A stretch of 31,817 nucleotides of DNA from a virus. Below the pieces are notes generated by a model. The model was not told where the DNA came from, made no database searches, and saw only the letters and a program-made list of their open reading frames with translations. Below, piece by piece: positions 15,438 through 23,122 of this stretch. Numbering within the stretch: position 1 is the first letter of the stretch; every line of letters starts with the position of its first letter. A program made the position numbers and the translations under genes. The stretch covers positions 1-31,817 of the IMG/VR virus record IMGVR_UViG_3300025426_000736; one strand, given 5' to 3'.

Positions 15438-16785
15438 CATCTAATCCTCTTATAGCATCCAAGTGCTCAACATACTCTTTAAAATCAGGTAATAAGTGTG
15501 TATGATCTTCTGCTTGAATAAATTTTAAAATACCTTCCCAACGTTTCCATCCATAAGGGTTATCTGTCCAAAAGCTATCGTTCTGTGTATAGTTGTCCCA
15601 TAGCCATTGTTTGAAATCAGCAAATTGCTTTACAATCTCTTTTTTATCTTCTTTTGGTAATATCCTGGCACTAAGAAAAGTAGGAATATACAATAGATGA
15701 AGGTTAATAATTCCGCCGCCAGTAATATATCCGTCTATTTGAAATTTGTTTATCTTTTTAAAACCTTGGCTAATTTTCCATTTAGAAAAATCAATAATAT
15801 GTTTTACATTAAACACTTGTACAGCACAGGCAATCGCACAATGTATATTATCAGGTGTACTATCCATTAACCACAAACTGTGTTCAATATCTTTCCACTT
15901 GCTAGGATATCTAATGTAATAATTTTTCTCCATAAGAGCATCTATGCTAAATGCGTAACGAACTTGTTTAAATTGTTTCCAAATATTGATAATATCATCG
16001 TTAACAAAAATGCCATTGCTGTTATAACGTAGGCTAATATTTTTAGCATATCCACGTTTGATAATTTCATCTAAGAACCTGCGATGTTCTTTGATCATCA
16101 ATGGTTCACCGCCAGCAAAGTATAGCTGTGTAATATTAGGTATTTGTTCAAATACATCATCCCAGAACTCTGGTTTTTCGTACCACGTATTATTAAAATA
16201 TTCTTTATCAAATTTTACCTGTTTAATAACTTGTACACTTTGAGCTTTAGCCATCAACTTATCATAGTCCTGGAGCCATCGACTACTATCATGCGGACTA
16301 CACATTACACATTTAAGATTACAAGTATGCCCTAGCCTTAAATCTAAATATCTAATTACTGGAGGCACACAACCAGTAGAGTCAGTATCTGCAATGAGTT
16401 TATTGAAATCTAAACCGTCACGATTCCATTCATACATTTCCCATAATCTTTTACTTACAACTCCGTTTGATTCTTCCTCGAAACACTTTGTACAGCTGGC
16501 CGGAATTTTACCTTCTAACATAGTCAATCTTACACTTCGCATGTACTGATTATTAAATGCTTCTAATGGTGTTTCGCGACCAAAATTAGCAGGCTCGCCA
16601 TCTTCTTTTTTAACCAGCCCTACATCATGCTCTCCAGTTGCGGCGCCGCTAGCATTAGTAACACAACATAATCTAGCATCTCCATTTGGGCGAGTAGCTA
16701 AATGTATCCAAGGTAATGCGCAGAAAGTAGGACTTCCAGTTTTTTCTTCAATAATTTTTACATATGATTTTATTTTATCAGTCAT
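15400..16785 (-). CDS. Radical SAM protein with N-terminal twitch-type domain, second copy
   Basis: 461 residues from the ATG at 16785, chosen because its 8-nt overlap (ATGACTGA) with the upstream gene and a preceding GTGGAA ribosome site fit the operon pattern; an in-frame start at 16809 is possible. Cys22, Cys40-41, Cys98 and Cys101 form the N-terminal set, TCNLKCVMC (Cys155, 159, 162) the radical SAM cluster, and FAGGEPLMI the SAM motif. It is a homologue of 12336-13601 with an insert before the barrel (about 100-145). It is the last gene of the seven-gene leftward operon starting at 22628. Confidence 0.82.
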   Translation of the reverse strand: MTDKIKSYVKIIEEKTGSPTFCALPWIHLATRPNGDARLCCVTNASGAATGEHDVGLVKKEDGEPANFGRETPLEAFNNQYMRSVRLTMLEGKIPASCTKCFEEESNGVVSKRLWEMYEWNRDGLDFNKLIADTDSTGCVPPVIRYLDLRLGHTCNLKCVMCSPHDSSRWLQDYDKLMAKAQSVQVIKQVKFDKEYFNNTWYEKPEFWDDVFEQIPNITQLYFAGGEPLMIKEHRRFLDEIIKRGYAKNISLRYNSNGIFVNDDIINIWKQFKQVRYAFSIDALMEKNYYIRYPSKWKDIEHSLWLMDSTPDNIHCAIACAVQVFNVKHIIDFSKWKISQGFKKINKFQIDGYITGGGIINLHLLYIPTFLSARILPKEDKKEIVKQFADFKQWLWDNYTQNDSFWTDNPYGWKRWEGILKFIQAEDHTHLLPDFKEYVEHLDAIRGLDAKEVFPELAHIL

Positions 16786-17578
16786 TATTCCACATTTCCT
16801 TAATAACATTAGTATAATCTAATATTACTCCGTCTTGATAATTATTCATAGCTGTTTTAATCCAATCGCAAACAATATTATTTTTTTCATCACCATCTAA
16901 GTGGTTAGGACGATCATCCATTTTAGGATAATGAAACGTGCTACTTTTATCACCGGCAATACTTAAACTGATGAGAGCAGGCCTTATTTCTACTCCATGT
17001 TTCCATTTATAGGTATAAGAAATATTACTTGGATGAAATCCATTAAAGTCCCATGTACTAGGAGTACCAAACGACCAAAAATGAATTATCTTTGTTGTTT
17101 GTGGAAATTTTGTAAGTATGTTATTATCGATATATTCTAAAATTGCTCTATGTTCAATTTCTTCTTTTTCCCTATCATATAGGTACATATAAAATTGTTT
17201 TGCGGCTTCCCATAATTCTTTTGTAAAAGGATTAGGCTTACCTGGATATTCTTTAGCAAACCATTTTTCTTTTTCTGGTTTATATCCAAGTATCCCTGAA
17301 CTAGAATGTATGCATCTTGCCTTACGATCGAATAATCTGCCCGGAATAGTCCATACAAAAACACAGACATCTGGAATCGATTGAGAATTTATTAATGGTT
17401 GTAATTGTATTAGTAATGAATCCCAGACAGAGGATCCTCCAAATCCTAAATTAACAATTTTAGCATTATAAAAATCTCTTGTTTTTTCTATATACGTTTG
17501 ATAATTATTTTCAATGCTATGCGGATTATTTAACTTAGTGCAAAAACTATCTCCAAAGAAGCCTATAGTTTTAATCAT
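16778..17578 (-). CDS. SGNH-type hydrolase/esterase
   Basis: 266 residues. FFGDSF (Ser11) near the N-terminus is block I, NLGFGGSSVWD (about 43-53) gives the oxyanion glycine, and DDRPNHLDGD (His226) lies where the catalytic Asp/His block is expected. Between them is a long insert rich in aromatic residues. SGNH enzymes remove or transfer acyl groups on sugars, lipids or proteins. There is no signal peptide, so it should act in the cytoplasm. Eight-nt overlaps link it to the B12-type radical SAM gene upstream and the twitch radical SAM gene downstream. With a GNAT-like gene elsewhere in the island, reversible acylation is possible but unproven. Confidence 0.68.
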   Translation of the reverse strand: MIKTIGFFGDSFCTKLNNPHSIENNYQTYIEKTRDFYNAKIVNLGFGGSSVWDSLLIQLQPLINSQSIPDVCVFVWTIPGRLFDRKARCIHSSSGILGYKPEKEKWFAKEYPGKPNPFTKELWEAAKQFYMYLYDREKEEIEHRAILEYIDNNILTKFPQTTKIIHFWSFGTPSTWDFNGFHPSNISYTYKWKHGVEIRPALISLSIAGDKSSTFHYPKMDDRPNHLDGDEKNNIVCDWIKTAMNNYQDGVILDYTNVIKEMWNND

Positions 17579-19118
17579 AACTACTCCAGCTTAGTTTTTT
17601 ATCTATATAAGATTGTACTAGATTTTTAAATTTAATATCTGCGGTATCAATTTTAGATAAGTTATAGTCATATACATCTTCATACTGATTCGTTTTGTAG
17701 TATGGAAACAATCTATCAGACAAAAACGGATTACATCCTCTTAAGCCTTTAAATCCATTATTAGAATAAAAATCTTTTACAAGAGATTCTGCTTGATACC
17801 AATCCATGGTATTGTGTTTCCAAATAACAACATCGTTTCTAGTACTACCTACTCCGCCGCCTCTAGGAGTAGTTGAATTAAAAATAACATTTCCTGCACC
17901 GTCTTTTTTAACTTCGTATCCTGGATTCGGTCTTGCTTCTAATTTAATCAATCCATTATTTACAAGTTCTTTGGTAAATCTGCTTTGATTAGTAAGTGTT
18001 TCATCATAATCTGGAACTTCTAATATATGTGCACTAGCACTTTGTCTAGTCCATTTAGTGTTTAGCCATTGTAAAGATTGTTGCCAAGACTCAATAGTTT
18101 CTCCAGGTATACCGCAAATCATTTGTATATTTGCCCTGTAACGACGTGGAGCATGGATATCTGTATATGTTTGAAAGTCTAACAAACCTTCTTGTAACTT
18201 ATCAGGATCCATGCCTTTACGTACAAGACGACCTGCTTCTTTGTTAAATGTTTCAATGCCCATACTGTGTCCAAGGAAACCTAGCCTAATATACGTGTCC
18301 CAATAGTCTCGATGTTTAACAACTAAATCGCCTCGGGCAAATCCACATATCCAAGGATTGTATCCTAACTCATCAACTGCGTCAGCATACTTTTGTAATT
18401 TCTCGGGGCGGTCATTAAATGTTTCGTCCATCACACGCCAATTAACTATTCCCCATTTTTCGTAACCTAGTTGTAGCTGTCTTTTAAATTCTTCTTTGCT
18501 TACACTTACATCTTTTGCTTGTCCAATGATAGGAAAATTACAGTAGGAGCAACTGAACATACAACCACGTGCTGTTTCAATTTGCGGGCATTCCCATGGA
18601 GTCATAAAATCGCGTAACTCATAATCTACTAAGTAACTGTCTAAAGGTGCACTTGGGTAGTGATATAAACCTCTGATAACTTTCTTACTACCAAAGAATG
18701 TGGGATCAGTCATTAAAGGTGCGCCTAGCGTTCCAATAAGATGCTGGCATAATGCTAATATAGAATTTTCACCGTAACTGTCAACCCAGTAGTCAACTCC
18801 TTCGGCAGGAGTAGTTAACGCATTGTTGCCACCTACTACAATAGGAACTGCGGGATATTCTTTTTTAAGCCATGCTATGAATTCATTTAAGTATGGACTC
18901 CACGGATTTAAAAATGCTGTTCCAAAACAAAACATAACAGTATTGACTGAAGTTCGAGAACGTACAAATTCTTGTAATTCCTCTAATTGCCAAAATGCTG
19001 TAAAATCAACTACTTCTGCATCCCAGTCGTTCATTCGTAAGAACGTGGCCACACGATGCGGCCACAATGCTCGTTCCCAACGTTTGCCTGTTAAGCTAAA
19101 GAATAATGCGTGATTCAT
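17571..19118 (-). CDS. B12-binding-type radical SAM enzyme
   Basis: 515 residues, the longest gene in the window. Residues 1-130 form a Rossmann-like domain (VVDFTAFW, VNTVMFCFGTAF, VPIVVGGNNALT, VDYWVDSYGE), as in the cobalamin-binding half of class B radical SAM methyltransferases and related enzymes. The cluster motif ARGCMFSCSYCNFP (Cys186, 190, 193) follows, then barrel motifs VMDETFND, LGHSMGIETFN and MICGIPGET typical of this group. I do not see the DxHxxG cobalamin motif, as is common in this class. Such enzymes methylate unactivated carbon or rearrange rings. Overlaps: 4 nt with the methyltransferase upstream and 8 nt with the SGNH gene. Confidence 0.78.
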   Translation of the reverse strand: MNHALFFSLTGKRWERALWPHRVATFLRMNDWDAEVVDFTAFWQLEELQEFVRSRTSVNTVMFCFGTAFLNPWSPYLNEFIAWLKKEYPAVPIVVGGNNALTTPAEGVDYWVDSYGENSILALCQHLIGTLGAPLMTDPTFFGSKKVIRGLYHYPSAPLDSYLVDYELRDFMTPWECPQIETARGCMFSCSYCNFPIIGQAKDVSVSKEEFKRQLQLGYEKWGIVNWRVMDETFNDRPEKLQKYADAVDELGYNPWICGFARGDLVVKHRDYWDTYIRLGFLGHSMGIETFNKEAGRLVRKGMDPDKLQEGLLDFQTYTDIHAPRRYRANIQMICGIPGETIESWQQSLQWLNTKWTRQSASAHILEVPDYDETLTNQSRFTKELVNNGLIKLEARPNPGYEVKKDGAGNVIFNSTTPRGGGVGSTRNDVVIWKHNTMDWYQAESLVKDFYSNNGFKGLRGCNPFLSDRLFPYYKTNQYEDVYDYNLSKIDTADIKFKNLVQSYIDKKLSWSSYD

Positions 19119-19714
19119 TTTTTTCCTACAATCATATAACGTGTATATAGCGGTAGTTGTAGCTCGCTAGCATAAATCACATCGAGTTGACTTTGTTCTT
19201 TGAATTCATCTAAACTATTAGCAATTCTGATATGTTCAGGTATATTATAGTTATTGCTTTGTAATACAATTAGGCTATCTTGCGGGTGACCACTTAACCA
19301 CAACTCATACTGATCTTGTGTAATATGTTCACAACTAGTGTTAATAATAATGTCTGCATCGCTGCGGATAGTGCACATGTCTGCTGTTACAGCACGAAAC
19401 TTGCCGGCAATCTCTTCTCCCTTATTCATCATAGTTGCAATCTCTTTGCAAGTGTGATCAATGTCTATACTTCGAATATGTTTAATTGGTAATGTACTTT
19501 GAAATAGCATACTAGCTAATACACCTACCCATCCACCGTGTATGTCTATAGAATACGGGCCGTCTTTAATAGAACTATGCATAGCCAAAGATTCAATTAA
19601 CCATTCTTTACTTTTGAGTTGACCAGACCAAAAGGCATCCATAGTTCTTAAAGGGTTTTCACTGTTACGTATGGCTTGCATCCAGTAGTGCAGATGTTCT
19701 GTATCAATTAACAA
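19115..19714 (-). CDS. SAM-dependent methyltransferase
   Basis: About 199 residues, class I Rossmann methyltransferase. YSIDIHGGWVGVLASML is motif I, IRSIDIDHTCKEIATMM binds the adenosine ribose, FRAVTADMC is motif III, and ADIIINTSCEHIT is the motif IV region, followed by LIVLQSNNY. I favour a TTG start at 19714 because GGGAGG lies 5 nt before it and the overlap with the upstream stop is then 11 nt, like other junctions. A GTG start at 19744 would add ten residues and a 41-nt overlap. The acceptor substrate is unknown. Confidence 0.72.
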   Translation of the reverse strand: MLIDTEHLHYWMQAIRNSENPLRTMDAFWSGQLKSKEWLIESLAMHSSIKDGPYSIDIHGGWVGVLASMLFQSTLPIKHIRSIDIDHTCKEIATMMNKGEEIAGKFRAVTADMCTIRSDADIIINTSCEHITQDQYELWLSGHPQDSLIVLQSNNYNIPEHIRIANSLDEFKEQSQLDVIYASELQLPLYTRYMIVGKK

Positions 19715-20684
19715 ATTGGCCTCCCATTTTGTCAAATTTGCCACATTGTTTAGAACATTCCATCAATGGTGTTTTGGACCAAGTGCTTTCTATTTTGTTA
19801 AAATAATTTGATTCAAAAATATCATCTAGTGTGGTTATATGTAAATTAGGAAATTCTCCTATTTGATCCATATAGTCTATTCTGTTAGGATGTTTAGCAA
19901 GCTGCCATGTTAAATCTAACCAGCAGCATGGACTGACTGATCCAGTAGCAGAAATGTAAAGTTGATTATGTTTTAATGCTTTACAATCAATAGTATTACA
20001 AGATGCATTTTCCTGTACTAAAGACGACATAAAAACACTTTGATCAGTAGGATACAATATGTTAACAGTTTTACCGGAGTCGTCGAGAACATTGAATTTT
20101 CCGTCTACGAATCTAGTAGTATGCTTAATTGTAAATTTTTTAAATCCTAACTCTTCACTTTTAGTACGACATGATTCTATTTGGTGCTCATTGTGCTTAA
20201 ACACTAGCATGTGCCATTCTGCATTACCTCCTGCATCGATAAATGATTTTGCATTTTCTATTATTTTAGAATAATCTGTTCCTATTCTATAAAGACCGTG
20301 CGTATCAAAATCTCCATCAATTCCAAAAGTAACTTTAACATTAGTTTTTGCTAGTTCACGCCACCAGCTTTCAGATCTTGCACTACCATTGGTATGCATA
20401 CTTATTTTTATCAAAGGATGTATCTCTCTCAAGTATTGAATTATTTCCAAACAATCTTGTGCTATTATAGGATCGCCCAAGTTCCCACACAATAAAATAC
20501 TATTCAATTGTTTAATAAATTCCCGAGAAAACCACTCTTTGAATACAGGTAAAGATATTTCTGTCGGATCAAATAATGGATTTATAGGACCTCCATTAAT
20601 CCGTCGTGGACACATAGGGCAACGTGCTTGACACTTGCTAGTTAATTCTACGTGTACATTTTGTATTTTTTTTAATTTATACAT
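19704..20684 (-). CDS. Radical SAM/SPASM enzyme
   Basis: 326 residues. LTSKCQARCPMC (Cys18, 22, 25) is the radical SAM cluster; CGNLGDP takes the GGEP place. The C-terminal part has a SPASM-type cysteine arrangement: ASCNTIDCKAL, SATGSVSPCCWLD and MECSKQC (about 225-315). 'G.v.pCC' is typical of SPASM domains from peptide- and sugar-modifying enzymes. It differs from the flanking radical SAM paralogues and looks like an independent acquisition. The start overlaps the upstream stop by 8 nt (ATGTATAA). Confidence 0.82.
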   Translation of the reverse strand: MYKLKKIQNVHVELTSKCQARCPMCPRRINGGPINPLFDPTEISLPVFKEWFSREFIKQLNSILLCGNLGDPIIAQDCLEIIQYLREIHPLIKISMHTNGSARSESWWRELAKTNVKVTFGIDGDFDTHGLYRIGTDYSKIIENAKSFIDAGGNAEWHMLVFKHNEHQIESCRTKSEELGFKKFTIKHTTRFVDGKFNVLDDSGKTVNILYPTDQSVFMSSLVQENASCNTIDCKALKHNQLYISATGSVSPCCWLDLTWQLAKHPNRIDYMDQIGEFPNLHITTLDDIFESNYFNKIESTWSKTPLMECSKQCGKFDKMGGQFVN

Positions 20685-21669
20685 TTAATATCGGAATTAC
20701 TTTTGTATTATACTTAAATTTTTTCATATTAACTTCGGTTCCGCACCAACAACTTTCTTTTGTACAGAGCGTATAATTTATCTCGGGAGTAAATTCTTGT
20801 TTAAAATTAGTAGAATAAAAATTTAACATTGGTGTGAGTGTAGGTTGGCCGCATACTCCAGTAATGGAACCTGACCGATTTATATGTAACCAATCAACTC
20901 CTAAACTACACATCCAACCATTAAATTGATTTAAACGTTTAAGAACTAATTCGTTATCTTTGAACTTATGTATTTTGCCATTACTGTCAGTAACTTTAAC
21001 TCTACTATTGTAGTATTTGTTATTTTTCAAAAACCAAAAAATATTTGAACTTCTAGCTTTTTGTTTTTTTAAAATTTCTATCTGATCAGTAGTGTATTGT
21101 ACATTTGCCCCTAACACTTCTCTGTACCTAATGACCCATTGATGTTTGCTTTTTTTTAAAAAACTAACAATGTCCATGCATTCGTTCCATGCTGGAGGAT
21201 TCATCATCATGTTGACAGATACTAATACATTATGTTCATATAACAAATCACATACATCTCTGAATTTTGTTTTATCCATAAATTCGTTATGACCACTTAA
21301 AGTTATACTGTCAAAATAAGGAGCTATGTCTTCCCAGTATTCAAGTTTTTTAGATCCATTAGAATGCATAGATATTAAACAATTAAAATTGTCTTTTAAG
21401 AACTTTACATAATCAATTAATTTTGGCCAGTGAGTAGGCTCGCCACCTTCGAAGTGAATATCAAATATCTCCTTATTTGAATGTTCTATATAATATCTAA
21501 TCAAATGTGCGGTATTAATCTTAATTAATTCTAAATCGGGCCAATAGTCGGTACCTGCATGACTTTCAGGCCAACAGTAAGAGCATTGATAATTACAAAT
21601 ATTACCGAGATTAATATGAATCTTTAGGGTATTTGCATTCCAATTATTTTCAACACTAACAATGTTCAT
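20677..21669 (-). CDS. Radical SAM/SPASM-like enzyme
   Basis: 330 residues. NICNYQCSYCWP (Cys25, 29, 32), HFEGGEPTHWP, and a C-terminal GWMCSLGVDWLHINRSG, GVCGQP and CTKESCWCGTE auxiliary-cluster set. It is a paralogue of 14517-15437 and 21666-22628, sharing CNY.CSYC and the C-terminal pattern. Starts four nt inside the upstream gene (ATGA). A lysine-rich stretch (near 195-245: ILKKQKARSS...KNNKYYNSRVK) is specific to this copy. Confidence 0.82.
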   Translation of the reverse strand: MNIVSVENNWNANTLKIHINLGNICNYQCSYCWPESHAGTDYWPDLELIKINTAHLIRYYIEHSNKEIFDIHFEGGEPTHWPKLIDYVKFLKDNFNCLISMHSNGSKKLEYWEDIAPYFDSITLSGHNEFMDKTKFRDVCDLLYEHNVLVSVNMMMNPPAWNECMDIVSFLKKSKHQWVIRYREVLGANVQYTTDQIEILKKQKARSSNIFWFLKNNKYYNSRVKVTDSNGKIHKFKDNELVLKRLNQFNGWMCSLGVDWLHINRSGSITGVCGQPTLTPMLNFYSTNFKQEFTPEINYTLCTKESCWCGTEVNMKKFKYNTKVIPILNV

Positions 21670-22628
21670 ATTTTATTTTTTGGTATCTTACTATCTGCAC
21701 TACTTACACATCTATCTGTTACACAAATTTTAGGTGCAGAAAACAAAGTAAAATTTTCAATTGTACCTAACGATTCTTCTTTACAACTATATGCTCGCTT
21801 GACCTCATTACCTCTTATTATAACACTTTGATATCCGCTATTGCAAGACCAACCGGCAAATTGATTGAATCCTAAAGCATTAAAACGTTCTGCCTGATCA
21901 ATGTAATAATCTTGTTCACCGTCGGTTAATCTAATTTGATATCCTTCTTGTTGCTCAAAATCATTTTTCATTATATCTATCATGTCTTGTGTATATCCAT
22001 CCACTACCGCAGTAGCACTTTCATTACTCTGCGGTTTAAGTGTTACATTTATTCCACGAGACCTAAAACGTTCACAACGTTCCAGTGTTTCATAAAACTT
22101 CTCAGGAACCATAACTTGATTAATAGTAACATGAACCAAATCGTACATTAGCTGTAAGCACTTGTCTCCAAATTCTGATTCCTTGGCATGCTCTGCGTGA
22201 AAGCTAGCTGTAATACTTCTACGCTGCAGTAGTTCGGTTGCATAGTGCCAACTGCGCCACCATGTCAAACTAGGACTCAAGTTGGTAGTCATATGCACAG
22301 TTTGGTATGGAGTTTGGACACCGTCGTCCAAATGTTTAATTAAATCAAGTAAGTACTTGTAAGCAGTTGGTTCACCGCCGCTGAACGACCAATGGAACTG
22401 GTTAAACCCGTTGGCTCGTGCTTGACGCTTAATCTCGTCTACAGTGGTTTTATACACTTCAAGCGGTTGGTGATCTGGTTTGTCAGTCCTAGCATAGGGC
22501 CAACAATAACTACATTTATAATTACAAAATCTTCCCAAAATCCAACTTATGTTAAATAATGGACGATCCAGCATAGTTTGCTGTCCAAAATGTGTAATTT
22601 TTTCGAAAGGTATGGTAGAAAATTGCAT
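21666..22628 (-). CDS. Radical SAM/SPASM-like enzyme, first gene of leftward operon
   Basis: 320 residues. GRFCNYKCSYCWP (Cys35, 39, 42), SFSGGEPTAYK, and a C-terminal GWSCNSGYQSVIIRGNE, YSCKEE and ICVTDRCVSS set. It heads the seven-gene leftward operon (three radical SAM, methyltransferase, B12-type radical SAM, SGNH, twitch radical SAM). Its start codon touches the -35 box of the rightward tRNA promoter, and a leftward -10 box (ATTATA, 22649-22654) overlaps that promoter's -10, so the two directions share control DNA. Confidence 0.82.
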   Translation of the reverse strand: MQFSTIPFEKITHFGQQTMLDRPLFNISWILGRFCNYKCSYCWPYARTDKPDHQPLEVYKTTVDEIKRQARANGFNQFHWSFSGGEPTAYKYLLDLIKHLDDGVQTPYQTVHMTTNLSPSLTWWRSWHYATELLQRRSITASFHAEHAKESEFGDKCLQLMYDLVHVTINQVMVPEKFYETLERCERFRSRGINVTLKPQSNESATAVVDGYTQDMIDIMKNDFEQQEGYQIRLTDGEQDYYIDQAERFNALGFNQFAGWSCNSGYQSVIIRGNEVKRAYSCKEESLGTIENFTLFSAPKICVTDRCVSSADSKIPKNKI

Positions 22629-22656
22629 TGACAGTATTTACAAAAGACATTATAAT
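22628..22656 (+). promoter_or_regulatory. Perfect-consensus sigma70 promoter for the tRNA-like gene
   Basis: TTGACA (22628-22633), a 17-nt spacer and TATAAT (22651-22656) match the Escherichia coli consensus at all 12 positions with optimal spacing. Transcription should begin at about 22663, the first base of the tRNA-like gene. Confidence 0.9.
22649..22656. promoter_or_regulatory. Palindromic -10 element (ATTATAAT), possible bidirectional promoter
   Basis: ATTATAAT reads as TATAAT on both strands. The leftward reading would start about 15 nt before the ATG at 22628. Its -35 (TACACT) is weak, 3 of 6, so leftward use is less certain than rightward. Confidence 0.5.
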
Positions 22657-22662
22657 TAAATG

Positions 22663-22757
22663 GTAGACGTGAGTGTAACTGGTAAACCTCCGGCTTGCTG
22701 GGAATGGGTCTAGCTCATTGAGCGACTTTGTAGGTTCGAATCCTACCGTCTACACCA
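22663..22757 (+). tRNA. tRNA-like gene with non-canonical centre; anticodon uncertain (CUA or GCU)
   Basis: The 7-bp acceptor stem GTAGACG/CGTCTAC is perfect, discriminator A and CCA are encoded, and the T arm GTAGG-TTCGAAT-CCTAC is textbook. A D loop with CTGGTAAA is present. The centre (22690-22729) does not fold cleanly. Reading 1: anticodon arm AATGG-GTCTAGC-TCATT (22703-22719) with U33 and anticodon CUA (22710-22712), which leaves an extra CCGG-CTTG-CTGG hairpin before it. Reading 2: class II with a variable arm GTC-TA-GCTC-ATT-GAGC-GAC (22708-22726) and a poorly paired anticodon arm around GCU. At 92 nt plus CCA, the length suits class II. It opens the rightward block. Confidence 0.72.
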
Positions 22758-22786
22758 TTTATAACACAGGCACAGAAAGGCATCAA

Positions 22787-23122
22787 ATGAAAAAAGCACT
22801 ATTGGTATTGGCATTGTTATCTGCTAACGCATTTGCGTATTATGAAAATCCTAAAGAAGAGTTTGACATGACTCATAATATTTCAAATAACATGACGCTG
22901 TCATTTAGGCAGGCGGCCGATGTTCAGCAGGCTTGTAATGCAGAAACTCGTCGTAGAGGTTATGCTCCATACACATTCAAAGTAGACTCATGCAGTTTTT
23001 GGAGTGATAGTCATAATGAATGTTTAATTATTACAGAACTTACTGCCAATTTCCATACCATTGGACACGAAGTCCGTCATTGCCTACAAGGTAATTTTCA
23101 TGCCAACAAACCCAATTTCTAA
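22787..23122 (+). CDS. Exported HExxH protein (putative zinc metallopeptidase)
   Basis: 111 residues. MKKALLVLALLSANAFA is a signal peptide with an AFA cleavage site near residue 17, so the mature protein should be periplasmic or secreted. TIGHEVRHCLQG carries HExxH (His94, Glu95, His98), the zinc-binding motif of gluzincin-type peptidases; Cys50, 69, 79 and 99 could form disulphides. No clear third zinc ligand. I start at ATG 22787, after AGAAAGG, because an earlier in-frame start would run through the tRNA. It is co-transcribed with the tRNA-like gene. Confidence 0.7.
   Translation: MKKALLVLALLSANAFAYYENPKEEFDMTHNISNNMTLSFRQAADVQQACNAETRRRGYAPYTFKVDSCSFWSDSHNECLIITELTANFHTIGHEVRHCLQGNFHANKPNF

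Noticed and set aside
1375-22628. DNA hypermodification pathway
   Set aside because: Radical SAM and PLP enzymes occur in such pathways, but no thymidylate-synthase homologue, hydroxymethyl-pyrimidine kinase or glycosylase-type gene is visible in the window.
22663-22757. tRNA end as a phage integration site
   Set aside because: No integrase gene or repeated tRNA 3' end is seen in the window.
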